This document shows, piece by piece, positions 43,387 to 54,608 of a DNA stretch of 64,000 nt. A program made the translations under genes and the position numbers. The notes under the pieces are model-generated. The model saw only the letters and a list, made by a program, of their open reading frames with translations, ran no database searches and was not told the origin of the DNA. Position 1 is the first letter of the stretch, and every line of letters starts with the position of its first letter. Origin of the DNA: Melieria omissa (Eukaryota > Arthropoda > Insecta > Diptera > Ulidiidae). Location: contig OZ020267.1 of NCBI GenBank assembly GCA_963971225.1, forward strand, positions 94,911,648 to 94,975,647, read 5' to 3'.

Positions 43387-46300
43387 AAAAATATATAATT
43401 TCATTATTTCCATTTAGTTATCTTTTTAATACTTGCAAAAGGTTGTTCTTCCCTGACATTTTATAACAAAACAATCTCCCAAAAGTGTTTTTTTCTCTAA
43501 ATTAAACAATAACCAAAAAACTCGGCTATAAAATTTCGTGTTATATAAGTTTTAAAACTCCTCCAAAATTAAACGCAGATCACGTCCTTCTTTCTGCTTT
43601 TTCTGCCAAACAATTCCAACGCAACAAATCAAGGGTTACCGCATTTCTACTTTACACCTTTTGGGTTTCCTACGTCTTCACCGCATCGCTTCGTTTCGCC
43701 TCGCCGCGCTGGCATTTGGTTATTTGCAACCATCACGTTTTTGTTATGCCTTGTAGAGATTTAAATTCAATTGGTTCGCCACAACAGAGAATGAAATCAA
43801 AATCAGCAACAGAATAAAAATATAAATCTAAAATGAAAATAAAAATAAAAATATTTTAGGTAAATCAATAAATTGCGGCCAGCACCTTGCGTCGTGCGAT
43901 GCGATGCGTTACGCCGCCGGTCGGGGTGACTGTTGCGGTTCACTACGGGCTCCTTTGCTTTAACCCCTCGCACAGTGATTCGACTCCGTACAACCGCTGG
44001 ACAAAATTAGAAGGAGTGGTCCGTTCTTAAAATTTGGTATACTAGTAAAGCATGGTTTGCTGAATTGAAATCTCCATTTAGTTTTTCTTAAACTGTTATA
44101 GTTTAGCAATGCCTGAGACTTAAATTTGCAATTTTCGTCGTTTTTGTTGAGCTATAGCACCAAGTGTGTTAGCTAGATTTTTCAGATTTTACATTTAATC
44201 GGTAACGCCAACACTGATTATTGCAAAGAGTAACATAAATTGTCTTAGGACCCTCTGGTTTTGCAATAAAAACGATAATAGTAGATGTATGTTTTGCATT
44301 TTTGCAGATTTTATTCGTGCTGATTGCAAACTTTTAGGCATAAATTAAATAAATTTTGTCGAAAAATACGTTTCTAGACCACTTTTCAAATTGAATTATT
44401 TTCTGAGATCGGAAGATATCCGGAGGATGTAATTACATTATCCGACAAAGAAAGAATGCTTCCTAAAATAAAAAAAATCCAGGAACATACTTTCATATAC
44501 TTTTAAAATATTTTCCTCTAAGTTTTGCCAATTTTCAGATTTTTAATTTAGACAAATATTTTAAATTAAAAGTGAAGTAAAAGCCTACGCTTTGCAAATT
44601 TTGAGAAAATATTTAAAGCGAAAATGGCCCCATCATTTCTTAGTCTATATTGAAAGTTTAAGCAACTTCTTGGAAACCATGTATTTTAAAATTTTTTCTA
44701 CTCAATAGACTAAAACACAGAAAATATGTGATTCCTTTTTTTTTTTAAAAAAGTTTCAACTTTGAGCCGGTTTTGCACAGACACTAATTCATTTTTTGCA
44801 CAGAGTTTTTATGGTTTTCTTAGTTGGGGTTTTACCTTTCAAATGACATTAAAATCGTTAAATTCCGAGACCATAAATTTTTGGAATTTTGTCTATGGAA
44901 CGAATCACTGTGCCTTGTGCCGAGTGGGTTGGTTGCGTCTTCAGCGGCTGCCATCTTCGCCTGCGCCGTTCGGCGCGCTGACACTGCTGGCAGCAAAGAT
45001 TTAATCTCGAAACCAATTTGTCCAAGTGTTGCTCTTAATAAAATGAGTTGAGTGCCACATACAAAACACACAACAATAAAATGAAAACGCAACAAAATAC
45101 CAACAAAATAGCACAACCGACCAGCCAAAAAAGAACATGTCAGTCAGTTCGGCTAAGGAAATCGAGAACGGACAGCAGGCGGCAACAAACGAAGGAAGAT
45201 GGTAAAAGGGTTTCGTGCGGCGCACACAATCGAAAGGGATCTCGAGTTAAAGCCCTTTGAACGCTTTTGTGACCGACTCGAGCAACTTTCGAGTGGATTT
45301 ATTGTTTTCGAGTCGGAGTCAATATTTTCTACATGGCAAACGCCACTTCTGCTTCTTCGCCTATTTCGCTGCCGCCGCCGGTGCCGCGCATTTCCTTTGA
45401 TTCCGCATTGTTCGATTGTATTGCACTTTGTATCGGCAAGCGGACGAGTGGGCCAGACAGCCACTCTCCAAGTGGCTTCACTTTTCGCCACGTCATTCCG
45501 CATTCCTCGCACTGTGCTCTCGTTCACTCATTCGCTCTTGTCGCCTCGGCACCCTTCTTCAGCAGCTACTGCTGCGGCTGCTCCTGCCGTGCTGACGACG
45601 ACGCACAGACAATATCGTGTAATCCGTTGAACATTTATTTCAATTCCGTTTCAATCGAGTTAATGACTGCACGACATGCGAAGATCCTCGACATGCTAAA
45701 ACGTTCGTTTCGTGCACTATGACAACAAAAACGTAAGGCAAGAAGTAAGGCAGCGTTGGGGGTGGTGACATGGCCGGGAGTGTGAGCAATATCAGAATAA
45801 TGCGAAACAAGTGAAAAATTACAAAGGAGAAAAGCAAAATTGAAGTTGCTCTCGTTCGGCACGAAGCATTGAGAAGTTGGTTGAGGGTGCCAAAGGTTCA
45901 GGCGCACTTTTGTCGACTTGTAGGCAAGTTTAGTTGAAGCGCAGAGTGCAAGGCTGTTAAAAGGTTTAATGCACATGTCACCGGTGCATGTGTACTGGCA
46001 TTTGCAGTACTTCCTCCATGCTTTACGCTTTTTCAGCACTGCCAAAACTTGAAACTGCATTTGTGGAAACTTCAGTTCCTTTGCTTGTGCAAGGATAAAG
46101 CCTGCTTGAAATGCCGTCAAGTGTTAGCAGAAATTGACACAAATCAGCCTGAATTTTAACACCAAATTGCTTATACAGTGCGACCCAAATCGAGTTTGTC
46201 ACAGACAACTTTCAATTGTCAAGTTAATAGAAGATGTCCAATGTTTACCAAATTGCGAAATAAATTGCAAGTGAACGCTAGTTAAACATTTTTATACATT

Positions 46301-47270
46301 TTAAAAGTTGGCACGAACTGTTTGACCACCTCAACGTAGGCTTATTCGTTTCTCTGGATTGTGCTCAAAACTAAAACACACTCAATTTCTTCAACGCAGC
46401 TCTACAACACTTTACTGTCTCTACATTTCTTACTCATTGCATTACCCCGTGTCGCAGTGTTGCTTGCTTGTACCGAAATCTTCCCTCTGCGCTGTACCCG
46501 GCTGCTTTTTATACTTATTTGCTTTTTTAATTTTTAAAATTTCTTAATTTTGTTAATTATACTCAAAATTTCCAGTATTATCACGAGTCATATTTGCGAA
46601 TGTTCTAGCGAATTTATTATGCCCCTAATCGTATGCCCCTAAAAGTATGCCAAGTATGCTAATTTTCCTTCCTGCACATTGCTTTGCACAGTGACAACGG
46701 GCAGTATGGTCACAGTAATTTAAGTTTGAAACCCGCACCAGATTCTTCCTGCCTAAACCACCTTCTGATGTCTTGTCGGAGAATTGGCTGAAGTGAATCA
46801 TCTATTGGGTACCATTTTTGTCTATTTTGGCCGGAGACTCAAAAGCATACAAAGTAATTTCCGTGACGCCTATTTTAGCTGGAACCATCTAAACGGTGAA
46901 GCAGTATTTTCTTTCTATAAATACCACTATGCCACTATTTGATTACACGACTTGGATTGAAATGTAACCAAAATCTGGCAAAAATTGTAAATCGGTCAGA
47001 AGGTCGACTATTTTACTTTTAGAGGTTTGCCATTGCCCCTTGAGCGCTGTCGCCGAAAGATAAGAATTATTATTGTTACTAGGTGACCCGGCGATCACAA
47101 CATTTTTTTATAAAGAAATACGCGAGATGTCGAATCTATGGCAAATTGACGAATAACACCAACTAAAGGAAGAGGAGGAGCTACTGATTAACGCAATCGA
47201 GGCTCACAAATCAGCAACGTTACTGCTAAATTTCAGCAAAGAAATAGACTGCACTTGAACTAGATTTAAG
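43387..47270. other. Non-coding stretch
   Basis: AT-rich to about 44.9 kb, then a GC-richer block at 44.9-46.1 kb with a TCAGTCAGTT initiator-like word near 45138 and A-rich leader-like sequence, possibly a promoter. Overlapping frames of up to 161 codons on both strands have no recognisable motif. Confidence 0.4.
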
Positions 47271-47275
47271 TTAAA

Positions 47276-47650
47276 TGGGCGGTGCCACGCCCCCTTGTTC
47301 AATACCCGCCAATGGTCTTTGTCGAAAGTGAAAATGGTAGGTTCGTACTAAGTTTCATTGCTGTTCGACTTATTGTTCAGTGGAATATTTGTGTCACAAA
47401 AAATGTGCCACGCCCTTGTTCAACGCCCATTAAATCTTATCAGTAGAATGACACATCTATGGGACGACGCTATACTAAATTTCAATGCTGTGCACCTTAC
47501 AATTTGGAAAATATTCCATTATTAAGATTTGGCTTGTATGGGTGGTGCCACGCCCCCTCGTCCCACACCCGTCCCATTCCCTCTGTCGAAGAACATGACT
47601 TAATAGTAAGTTCGTAGTGAATTTAATTGATGTGTGACTTATGGTTCCAA
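47276..47650. repeat. Degenerate tandem repeat with GTGCCACGCCC core
   Basis: The core GTGCCACGCCC occurs at 47282, 47405 and 47544. Each is followed by a related block of the form A(A/G)TTTCA(T/A)TGCTGTxCxxCTTA. The unit spacing is 123 and 139 bp. No coding frame. It is an old tandem or dispersed repeat of unknown class. Confidence 0.6.
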
Positions 47651-47789
47651 AATTATCATCTGAAAATTTTCAGAATTCACGGTCAAATATGGCAAGGATT
47701 TTCCAACTTTTCCAATAGATTTTCCGGAATTTTGTTTTCGCATAAACCTAAACTGACTCAAATCAAAACCAACTAAAAAATAAATTATA

Positions 47790-48508
47790 TCAGGTGTACA
47801 ACTTTGCTTCCGCCGTTTTTTTCCAAAATTAAAAGCTTTATTGCGAAAAAGTGCTTACAGATGTATTATTCAAAGTATTGTCCGTCGCTAGCGACAACTT
47901 TCTCCCATCTTTCCGGCAATTTTCGGATCCCGGCTCGAAAAAAGGAGTCCTCTTTTGACGCTATCCATGAAGCAATCCATTTTTCCAATTCTTCGAAGGA
48001 TTGAAAATGTTGATCTGCCAGGCCGTGTGCCATCGAACGGAATAGGTGGAAGTCAGAAGGGGCGACATCTGGGGAATACGGCGGGTGGGGCAAGACTTCC
48101 CATTTCAGCGTGTCCAGGTACTTTTTGACCACTTTTGCGACGTGAGGCCGAGCATTGTCGTGTTGGAGGATGACTTTGTCATGTCGAAATCACCATTTTT
48201 AAAACGTTTAAACCACTCCCGACACGTTCTTTCCCTCAGAGCAGCATCACCGTAAGTTTCTGAGAGCATTCGATGCGCTTCAGCTGCATTTTTTTTCGAA
48301 TTGTAACAGAAAAGTAAAACTTCCGTAAACGGACATTTTCGAGCGTGAATAATACGAAAACAAGAACAACTGTCACTGAAACGGCGATGACAATTCGTTA
48401 GGCACTGTCCACACTCACTTTAAAGGCATTACCATCTATGTATTTCAACCAGCCTCAGCCGGTACAGCCACCTATCGGAAAACGGCGGAAGCAAAGCTGT
48501 ACACCTGA
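47790..48508 (-). mobile_element. mariner element with internal deletion (719 bp)
   Basis: The terminal inverted repeats start TCAGGTGTACA and continue CTTTGCTTCCGCCGTTTT. TA is duplicated outside (47788-47789 and 48509-48510). On the minus strand the N-terminal part AHRMLSETYGDAALRERTCR, EWFKRFKNGDFDM is joined out of frame to KVILQHDNARPH, LPHPPYSPDVAPSDFHLF and VVASDGQYFE. Between them roughly half the transposase, including the first catalytic aspartate, is deleted. The second catalytic Asp (HDNARPH) and the terminal one (APSD) remain. It is non-autonomous. Confidence 0.9.
47866..48205 (-). pseudogene. mariner transposase C-terminal half
   Basis: An intact C-terminal stretch runs from KVILQHDNARPHVA to a natural stop after VVASDGQYFE. 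It holds the last two residues of the DDD catalytic triad, separated by the normal mariner distance. The deletion junction near 48190 puts it out of frame with the N-terminal remnant, so it cannot make a transposase. Confidence 0.85.
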
Positions 48509-48510
48509 TA

Positions 48511-50141
48511 AAAATATTTTATAACTATTTTTTGTTATGGAGCTTAGGCGCTTTGTGGTTCAACTTGTGACACATAAAATGCGAAAATTATTTTAAGCTG
48601 CCTCACCAAACAGCAAAAGAAAAACAGTTGATTGACAAAAAAGAACATAAAATCTGTTCGGAAAAAATATTTCACATTATTTTCAATGCCATTAAAATCA
48701 TATCCTGCAATTCAAAACATTTCTGTTCAAGTTCTATGCATCCGAACGCCCGTTGGGAGATCGTTTCAAAAGTTAAAAGTCTAATTTTTAATGCTTAACG
48801 TAATAAATTGTGCACATTTGCCCATTTGATGTTGAGCTAACAAAAGCAATACAAACAAAACTCAAAAGATTTCCTAACTTGTTTGTAAATTTCTTATGTG
48901 TTTTGAACTTATCTTATCTCAAATGATGATGATGACAATCATCACTTCCGCATAAACTTAAAGTGAATGAAAATGTCAAGAATTTAAAGTCGAATTAAAT
49001 ACGTTTCTTCTTCACTAAAAGTTGCCGCAACCATTCAAAGAAAATAATTCCCGATAACATTTGAAGTTATTGCCGAGTGCGAAAAGCAGCGGAAGCCGCA
49101 CTGGTGCAATAATTCGAAGACAGCAGTCGTCGCTGTGGCTGCAGCTTAGAAGCGATTATGTTATGGGCACTTGTGTCTGTTAAACGGCCCCAGATTAGTA
49201 CGAGTAGACAATGTGTTGGGTTGTTTTACAGCCCTAATAGGATATCACATTTCAACAAAGAGAAAATGAACTAAAAATAATGTCAACAAAATTACGATTC
49301 ACTGTCACAACTGACATTTGCGCTTTCGATTTGTAAGTTTTCCAATCTGAACTCGCCTAGTCGATGGTGAAAATTGTGTCGATGCTGGAAAATCCTGCAC
49401 TAAAATGTCAAGTTTATTTTTACAGAGGTCATAGGTTAAAGGTCAAAGTTCAATCGAACACAAAACCGGCTACACTTTGAAAATCTTAGCAAAAAAGCAG
49501 AATTGCAATAGTCGACAAGTGTTAGGCAACCGGAAAACAGCTATAAAAATGAGAAAACAATTTTGTGAATTTTTTCCTGCATTCTAAAACAATGCAACGC
49601 TGTGCCGCGCCTCACGTGCGTTGGCGCGAATGGCAACCAGTGAGCTCCACCACACTTCTTCGCGCTTGCCGACAGCGTCGGCTTGGCGCGGTTGCGACGT
49701 GTGTCGTTTCAAGTTCTTAAACGCTGAAGTGGAGTGGTTTCAAAGGACTTTGCATATCGTTTTCAACAGGCACAGCAAGAGGCAGCAATACAAATCGGCA
49801 CAAAAAGTGCAACACATCGATATTTACGGCTAAATGTATTTGTAAGAAATATTTATATATGTAAAGTAAGACTTATTACTTGACAATGCAAATGACTCCC
49901 TTGTAAATTAATGTTTTGTGTAAATCAATTGAACTGGTTAACATTTTCGTTAGATAGCAATCTACATAAAAACAGAAATAGACTTGCACAAGACATCGGT
50001 TTTGTCAGAAACTGATAAACAGCGTTGTTTTGTCATATCCCTAAAAACTATTTGAAAAAATTCGGAAAAGGTTATTTGAATAGTTCGAAAATGATTTAAA
50101 CAATCAAAGTTAACTCTTTTGCATAGAAGCTGGTAGCTTAG
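48511..50141. other. Non-coding stretch
   Basis: No gene or bounded repeat recognised. Confidence 0.45.
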
Positions 50142-50144
50142 TTA

Positions 50145-50845
50145 AGGGGTCCTCTAGTTGTAAATTTTGAAAAAATTGATTTTTTTTTAATTTCATATTT
50201 TTATAGTATAACTATCATAGAAAAGTATACGAACGGATTTTGTCGAATTCGTAAACGTCTCTGAGATACAGAGCCTCAAATCCGTCTAGTTCACTACGCG
50301 GTAACACGGTTTTAAAGCTTTAAAAGCGTTTTTCTCGAAAACACATTTTTTACCATTGCGCCATGATTCCGTCGAAACTAATTGATTCTTGTTTTGCTGT
50401 AACAAAACTTTTTGCTCCACGGGTTAACCTACGGAGATTGCGCTCCATTGACTAGCCGATTTTTGGGGGGAGTTTCTAGAGCAAAAAAAAGGGGCGAATT
50501 AAAAAAAAACGATACCGCGGGTCCAATTTTGATCAGATCGGGTTCATTATAGGTCATCCTTTAATTGGAGTAATGCTTTTTAACAGAAAATTTTTGGATT
50601 AAATTTCAGACGAACAGAGACAAAATTAGGATGGCGCAAACGCACCCTTAGAAAAAAAAACATGGCCGGTACTCAGCTGGCGGGCCCCAACAGTGTTCGC
50701 GGTAGCACGTGGAAATATTTCTTTTTTTATAATTCAATATGTAAAGACTAAATATACGAACAATTATCTCATTATCATTTGCAATTTCTGAAAAAAAATC
50801 CCCAAAAAAAGCTTTAAAAAACACCGTTTGTACTAGAGGACCCCT
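50145..50845. mobile_element. Harbinger-like MITE with AGGGGTCCTCTAGT ends (701 bp)
   Basis: The left end AGGGGTCCTCTAGT is perfectly mirrored at the right end (50832-50845). TTA is present outside both ends (50142-50144 and 50846-50848), which suits a 3-bp target duplication. The interior is AT-rich with poly-A and poly-T runs and no transposase. A TA-target superfamily is also possible because the flank is ambiguous by one base. Confidence 0.65.
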
Positions 50846-51396
50846 TTAATAATTGAAAACATGAATAAAGCAATCGGCACTTTGAATTGAGTTCCCATTG
50901 CTACCAAAAAAAATGCACAATACACTATGGCATCTACCAATTTGTTTATTTGTAGAAAAAAAGCATCTCAAATTTCTCATCAATCACGAGTTAACCCTTC
51001 ACTGCATGACATTGCATAAATGCAATGCTCACATCTCGTAGATCTGGAAATCATTCCATTCAGCACTTTACAGTCGGTCATTCTTCTTCTTTTACATTAA
51101 AACATTTGACTACTATTGCAAGTTTATAAATAACATTGAAAGTATGTGCAAAAAAATCGAAAAAACGACAACTGTTTCGATTTGGTGAAATTATTTTGTT
51201 TATTGATGACAACGGTGACATGGTGGTTGCCGTCACTAAGCTGATTAGTGTCCTGGATTGTGAGTATACAGTGACGCTCGACATAGGTTCCACTCCACGT
51301 GGTAGACAACACTAAAATATAAACAGAACCGGTTTTCCTTTTGGCGTCTACGTTCTAAGCAGGATATTGAAAATGTTGGCAAAAAAACTTAATTAA

Positions 51397-51883
51397 CCCA
51401 TTGCTGCCCGGTACCAGTTCCGCCCATACGATTTTGATAAAATTTCACACACGACCTAACAGTGACCCAAAATGATCAGAAACAGCTTTATATCTCTGCA
51501 CGTTGCTGAGATATTCATTAGGTATTTTGTACCCATTACGCAGCAATAGTAACTTTTTTCCATACTTTGTGAAGTGATCAGCTAAACACGTGAACAAAAG
51601 TTTTTTTTTTTACAGGTGAGTTAGGAGGCAGATTTTTGTTAAGTTCTAAGGCCACTACGTTTCGCCACATTTTCCACCTTCGAAAAATTCACGATATTTG
51701 GAGTCTGGTAACTCTAGCTAGATGCCGAAATTTTAGGGTGACCTTCACTAGGTTAAGGTAGTTTCATCTTTACCCTAATTATACCTATCAATGGTTTTGA
51801 GAGATCTCAAACATTGACATTTTTGTGATTTTTTAAAAAATCAATTTTCATGGGTAAAATTTTACCCATTGGGCAGCAATGGG
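51397..51883. mobile_element. TTAA-flanked piggyBac-like MITE (487 bp)
   Basis: The left end CCCATTGCTGCCC is exactly mirrored at the right end GGGCAGCAATGGG. TTAA lies directly outside both (51393-51396 and 51884-51887). Near the right end GGGTAAAATTTTACCC forms a perfect palindrome. No open frame. Confidence 0.8.
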
Positions 51884-51887
51884 TTAA

Positions 51888-53016
51888 TACAAAAATTCAA
51901 CAAAATTTGCTTTTTACCATCAGAACATAACAAGAATAGTATGACAATTTTTTTTCTTTACAGAATTTATATCATAAAATAAAGTTTTAAAATTGTGTGC
52001 TATTTTTTTCGTGTGCACCTCGGTCACGTCTACGACTGTTCCGATTATTAAAAATTGAGCATTAGGTTATGTTATACAATAAGTATGTGCCACTTACACT
52101 TCAATTCGGAGACCTATTTGGATTCATTGTAATCCTCTTCGTTTTGGATCCGGTGTTGAGTTGTCTGTAGATCCAGACGAAATCTTTTGATCAGTAATAA
52201 TGGCATCAGCTATTTCTGCGGTTTCAACGAAGGTGCTCGATTGATTCAAGTGCACCCTTATCTCGAAACCTTCTGCAAAATCCTCGGTCGCCAGCCGCCG
52301 TTTGCATAACATAACTAAGAACCCGCTATATTTGACACACAAATTGATTTATTGAATCATCTCCCGTAATTCCGATGTCAACTGGCAACAAGATTGTACG
52401 GAGGTGCATCGTTATTTTGACTCTGTATGAAATAGCATGGTATTTGTTAGTCTATTCGACTAGCCTTGCATTTCCAGGGTCAACGCCGTGCAATCTTGTC
52501 TATCCGAACAAACCACAAATAATTATTAAGTTCAAGGCTGAGGGTCATGCGTCATCGGTGAGATAGAGCCGCATCTATGACCAAGTGTCGTCAAGCATTG
52601 AATAAGAGCAACGGTCTGTGATTAGAGCCATGGCCGTCGTTTGCCGCATATTTTATTCCATACTTAAACGGAACATTTACAGTGCACTATAAACATTGTC
52701 ACTCGCTCTATAAATAAGCGTTTTATTTTTAAATTGAATTGTGCATTTTTTTTTAAGCGCTCCGTGATTGATCCGATTACTTCTTTATGTATGTTAATGT
52801 TTGTTTGTTTTTCCATCCGACAATTTTTCTGTATGGAATAAACAGATAAAAGAAATCAAATGGTTTCTGGAAACAGTACTTCTAATTGCTGGATTAGATT
52901 ATAGTGAGTTAGTAATTGGATAGGTAGGATAGGTAGAAATATGTATCTAATGTGCTTCAATAACTCCGAATTGATTAGCCACATCAAACTAGAACTGTAT
53001 CGAAAACCATTTATTG
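51888..53016. other. Non-coding stretch
   Basis: A 72-codon minus-strand frame at 52124-52342 was examined and not recognised. Nothing else seen. Confidence 0.45.
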
Positions 53017-53018
53017 TA

Positions 53019-53737
53019 AAGGGTGATTTTTTAAAAGCCTTCGGATTTGATAAAAAAAACACATACAATTTAAAGAAATGTATGAAATATTTATTTGAGT
53101 CGATAGAACGATCTATCTAATTCAATGTTAAAAGGTGATTTCATGTAAATGTCGACCGCGGCTGCGCCTCAAGTGGTTCATACGCTGGGTTCAATTTTGG
53201 CATACGCTCTCCAACATATCGGCCGGTATCTCACGAATAAATTCTTCAATATTGGCTCCCAGTGCGTGAACCTTTACCGGCTTGTTGCTATAGACTTGAA
53301 CCTTAACTTAGCCACACAAAAAATAGTCTAAAGGCGTTCGCAGCCAAATTGCTGCGAACGGCGCCGAATCGATAACTCACGGTCATCAACGACACTGGCG
53401 GATACAGCTACGATCTGCCCGCACTCAACGTATGCGTGTTGGTGTTTTAATGTCCTATAATGTAAATTTGGTGCGAAATTCATTCACAAGATTCCGAATA
53501 GCTTCCTCAGAAGGTCGCCCAAACTGACCATAAAATGGAAGAAGTGCACGATGCACTTTCTTAACCGAGCATGAATTTTGATAATAAAATTCAATAACCT
53601 GCAAGTGTTGTTCGTTTGTAAGTCGATTCATGGTTTAATTATAGACCAAACTGAAGATGTTTGACAGTAACATGTTACACGAAAATAGCTGAGCTGCCAA
53701 AAAACTGCAAAATTAAAGTTGCTAAAAAATCACCCTT
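53019..53737 (-). mobile_element. mariner-like element, deleted and decayed (719 bp)
   Basis: The ends AAGGGTGATTTTTTA are inverted repeats with TA outside (53017-53018 and 53738-53739). On the minus strand the transposase starts MNRLTNEQHLQVIEFYYQNS near 53632, then PFYGQFGRPSEEAI and VDDRELSIRRRSQQ. It jumps to VKVQVYSNKPVKVHALGANI, EEFIREIPADMLESVCQN and HLRRSRGRHLHEI with stops. The same N- and C-terminal motifs occur in the 30853-31470 element, so the two belong to one transposase lineage with different terminal repeats. Confidence 0.8.
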
Positions 53738-53739
53738 TA

Positions 53740-54577
53740 CTTATTCACTCACTGGCATTGCATGAGCTATGAAGTGCGTTGAATAACTGGAATGTGGAAT
53801 AACTCTGGAACTAAATTCGCTTTCTTACATAATTTAAGTACTTTTGCACAACTGGGACGGGCCTTGAGTAAAGACGAGTGTCAACTCTTTTCTTATCTCA
53901 TCAAACCTCCCACTGCACTTGGTTACGTCATTGGTTCAGAATGAAAATAATTGAGTCTTAAATTTTCTAATACAATTTCGACAATCCCGTGTCCACAAGG
54001 AACATGCTAACAGCTAAATCCGTTAATATTCAATTGCATGACTTTTATCGCCCCCATTTAAAACAACAAATACAATAAGTGCACAACATTTGGCATTTTT
54101 GTCTATGCAAACAAAAAAAAATACATTTGCGCGTTGTTTTGGCAACACTTTAGGGCCAGAAGTTGCCAGAAAACAGTTTTATACGTAAATAAAAAGTCAC
54201 AGAGTCGAGTGTGTCACATTACGCAAAACAAATGCTACACGTACACAAACGTGCGTGCGAGTTGGCAAAGTGCGCAACTGGCGAATGGAGGCACTAACTG
54301 GCGGCGCCGGCAGAACACGAACGCGCAAAAACATAAATATTGAGGCAACAAAACAAAGTATAAACAGCGGCAGAACAGCAAACTCGAATAGCAGCCGAAA
54401 TCAATTCCGAGATGGAATGGGGTGTATGTCACGCTATACATACGCACATATAAATGATGTATGTGTGTCTGTGCGTCTAAGCCGTAGCGCGCGCGCTCCT
54501 CAAATGAAATCCTTGCACAGTGAAAACCCATCGAAAATTAATGACAAAATAATGTCAGTCAAATAGATAGACATCAT

Positions 54578-54608
<31 letters not shown>

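Noticed and set aside
45635..46120. 161-codon minus-strand open frame
   Set aside because: No recognisable motif, no splice or promoter context, and competing plus-strand frames in the same block.
50993..51030. Possible left end of another TTAA element (TTAACCCTTCACTGC)
   Set aside because: No mirrored right end was found within the following 1-2 kb.
52124..52342. 72-codon minus-strand frame with an acidic tail
   Set aside because: No family recognised and no bounded repeat around it.
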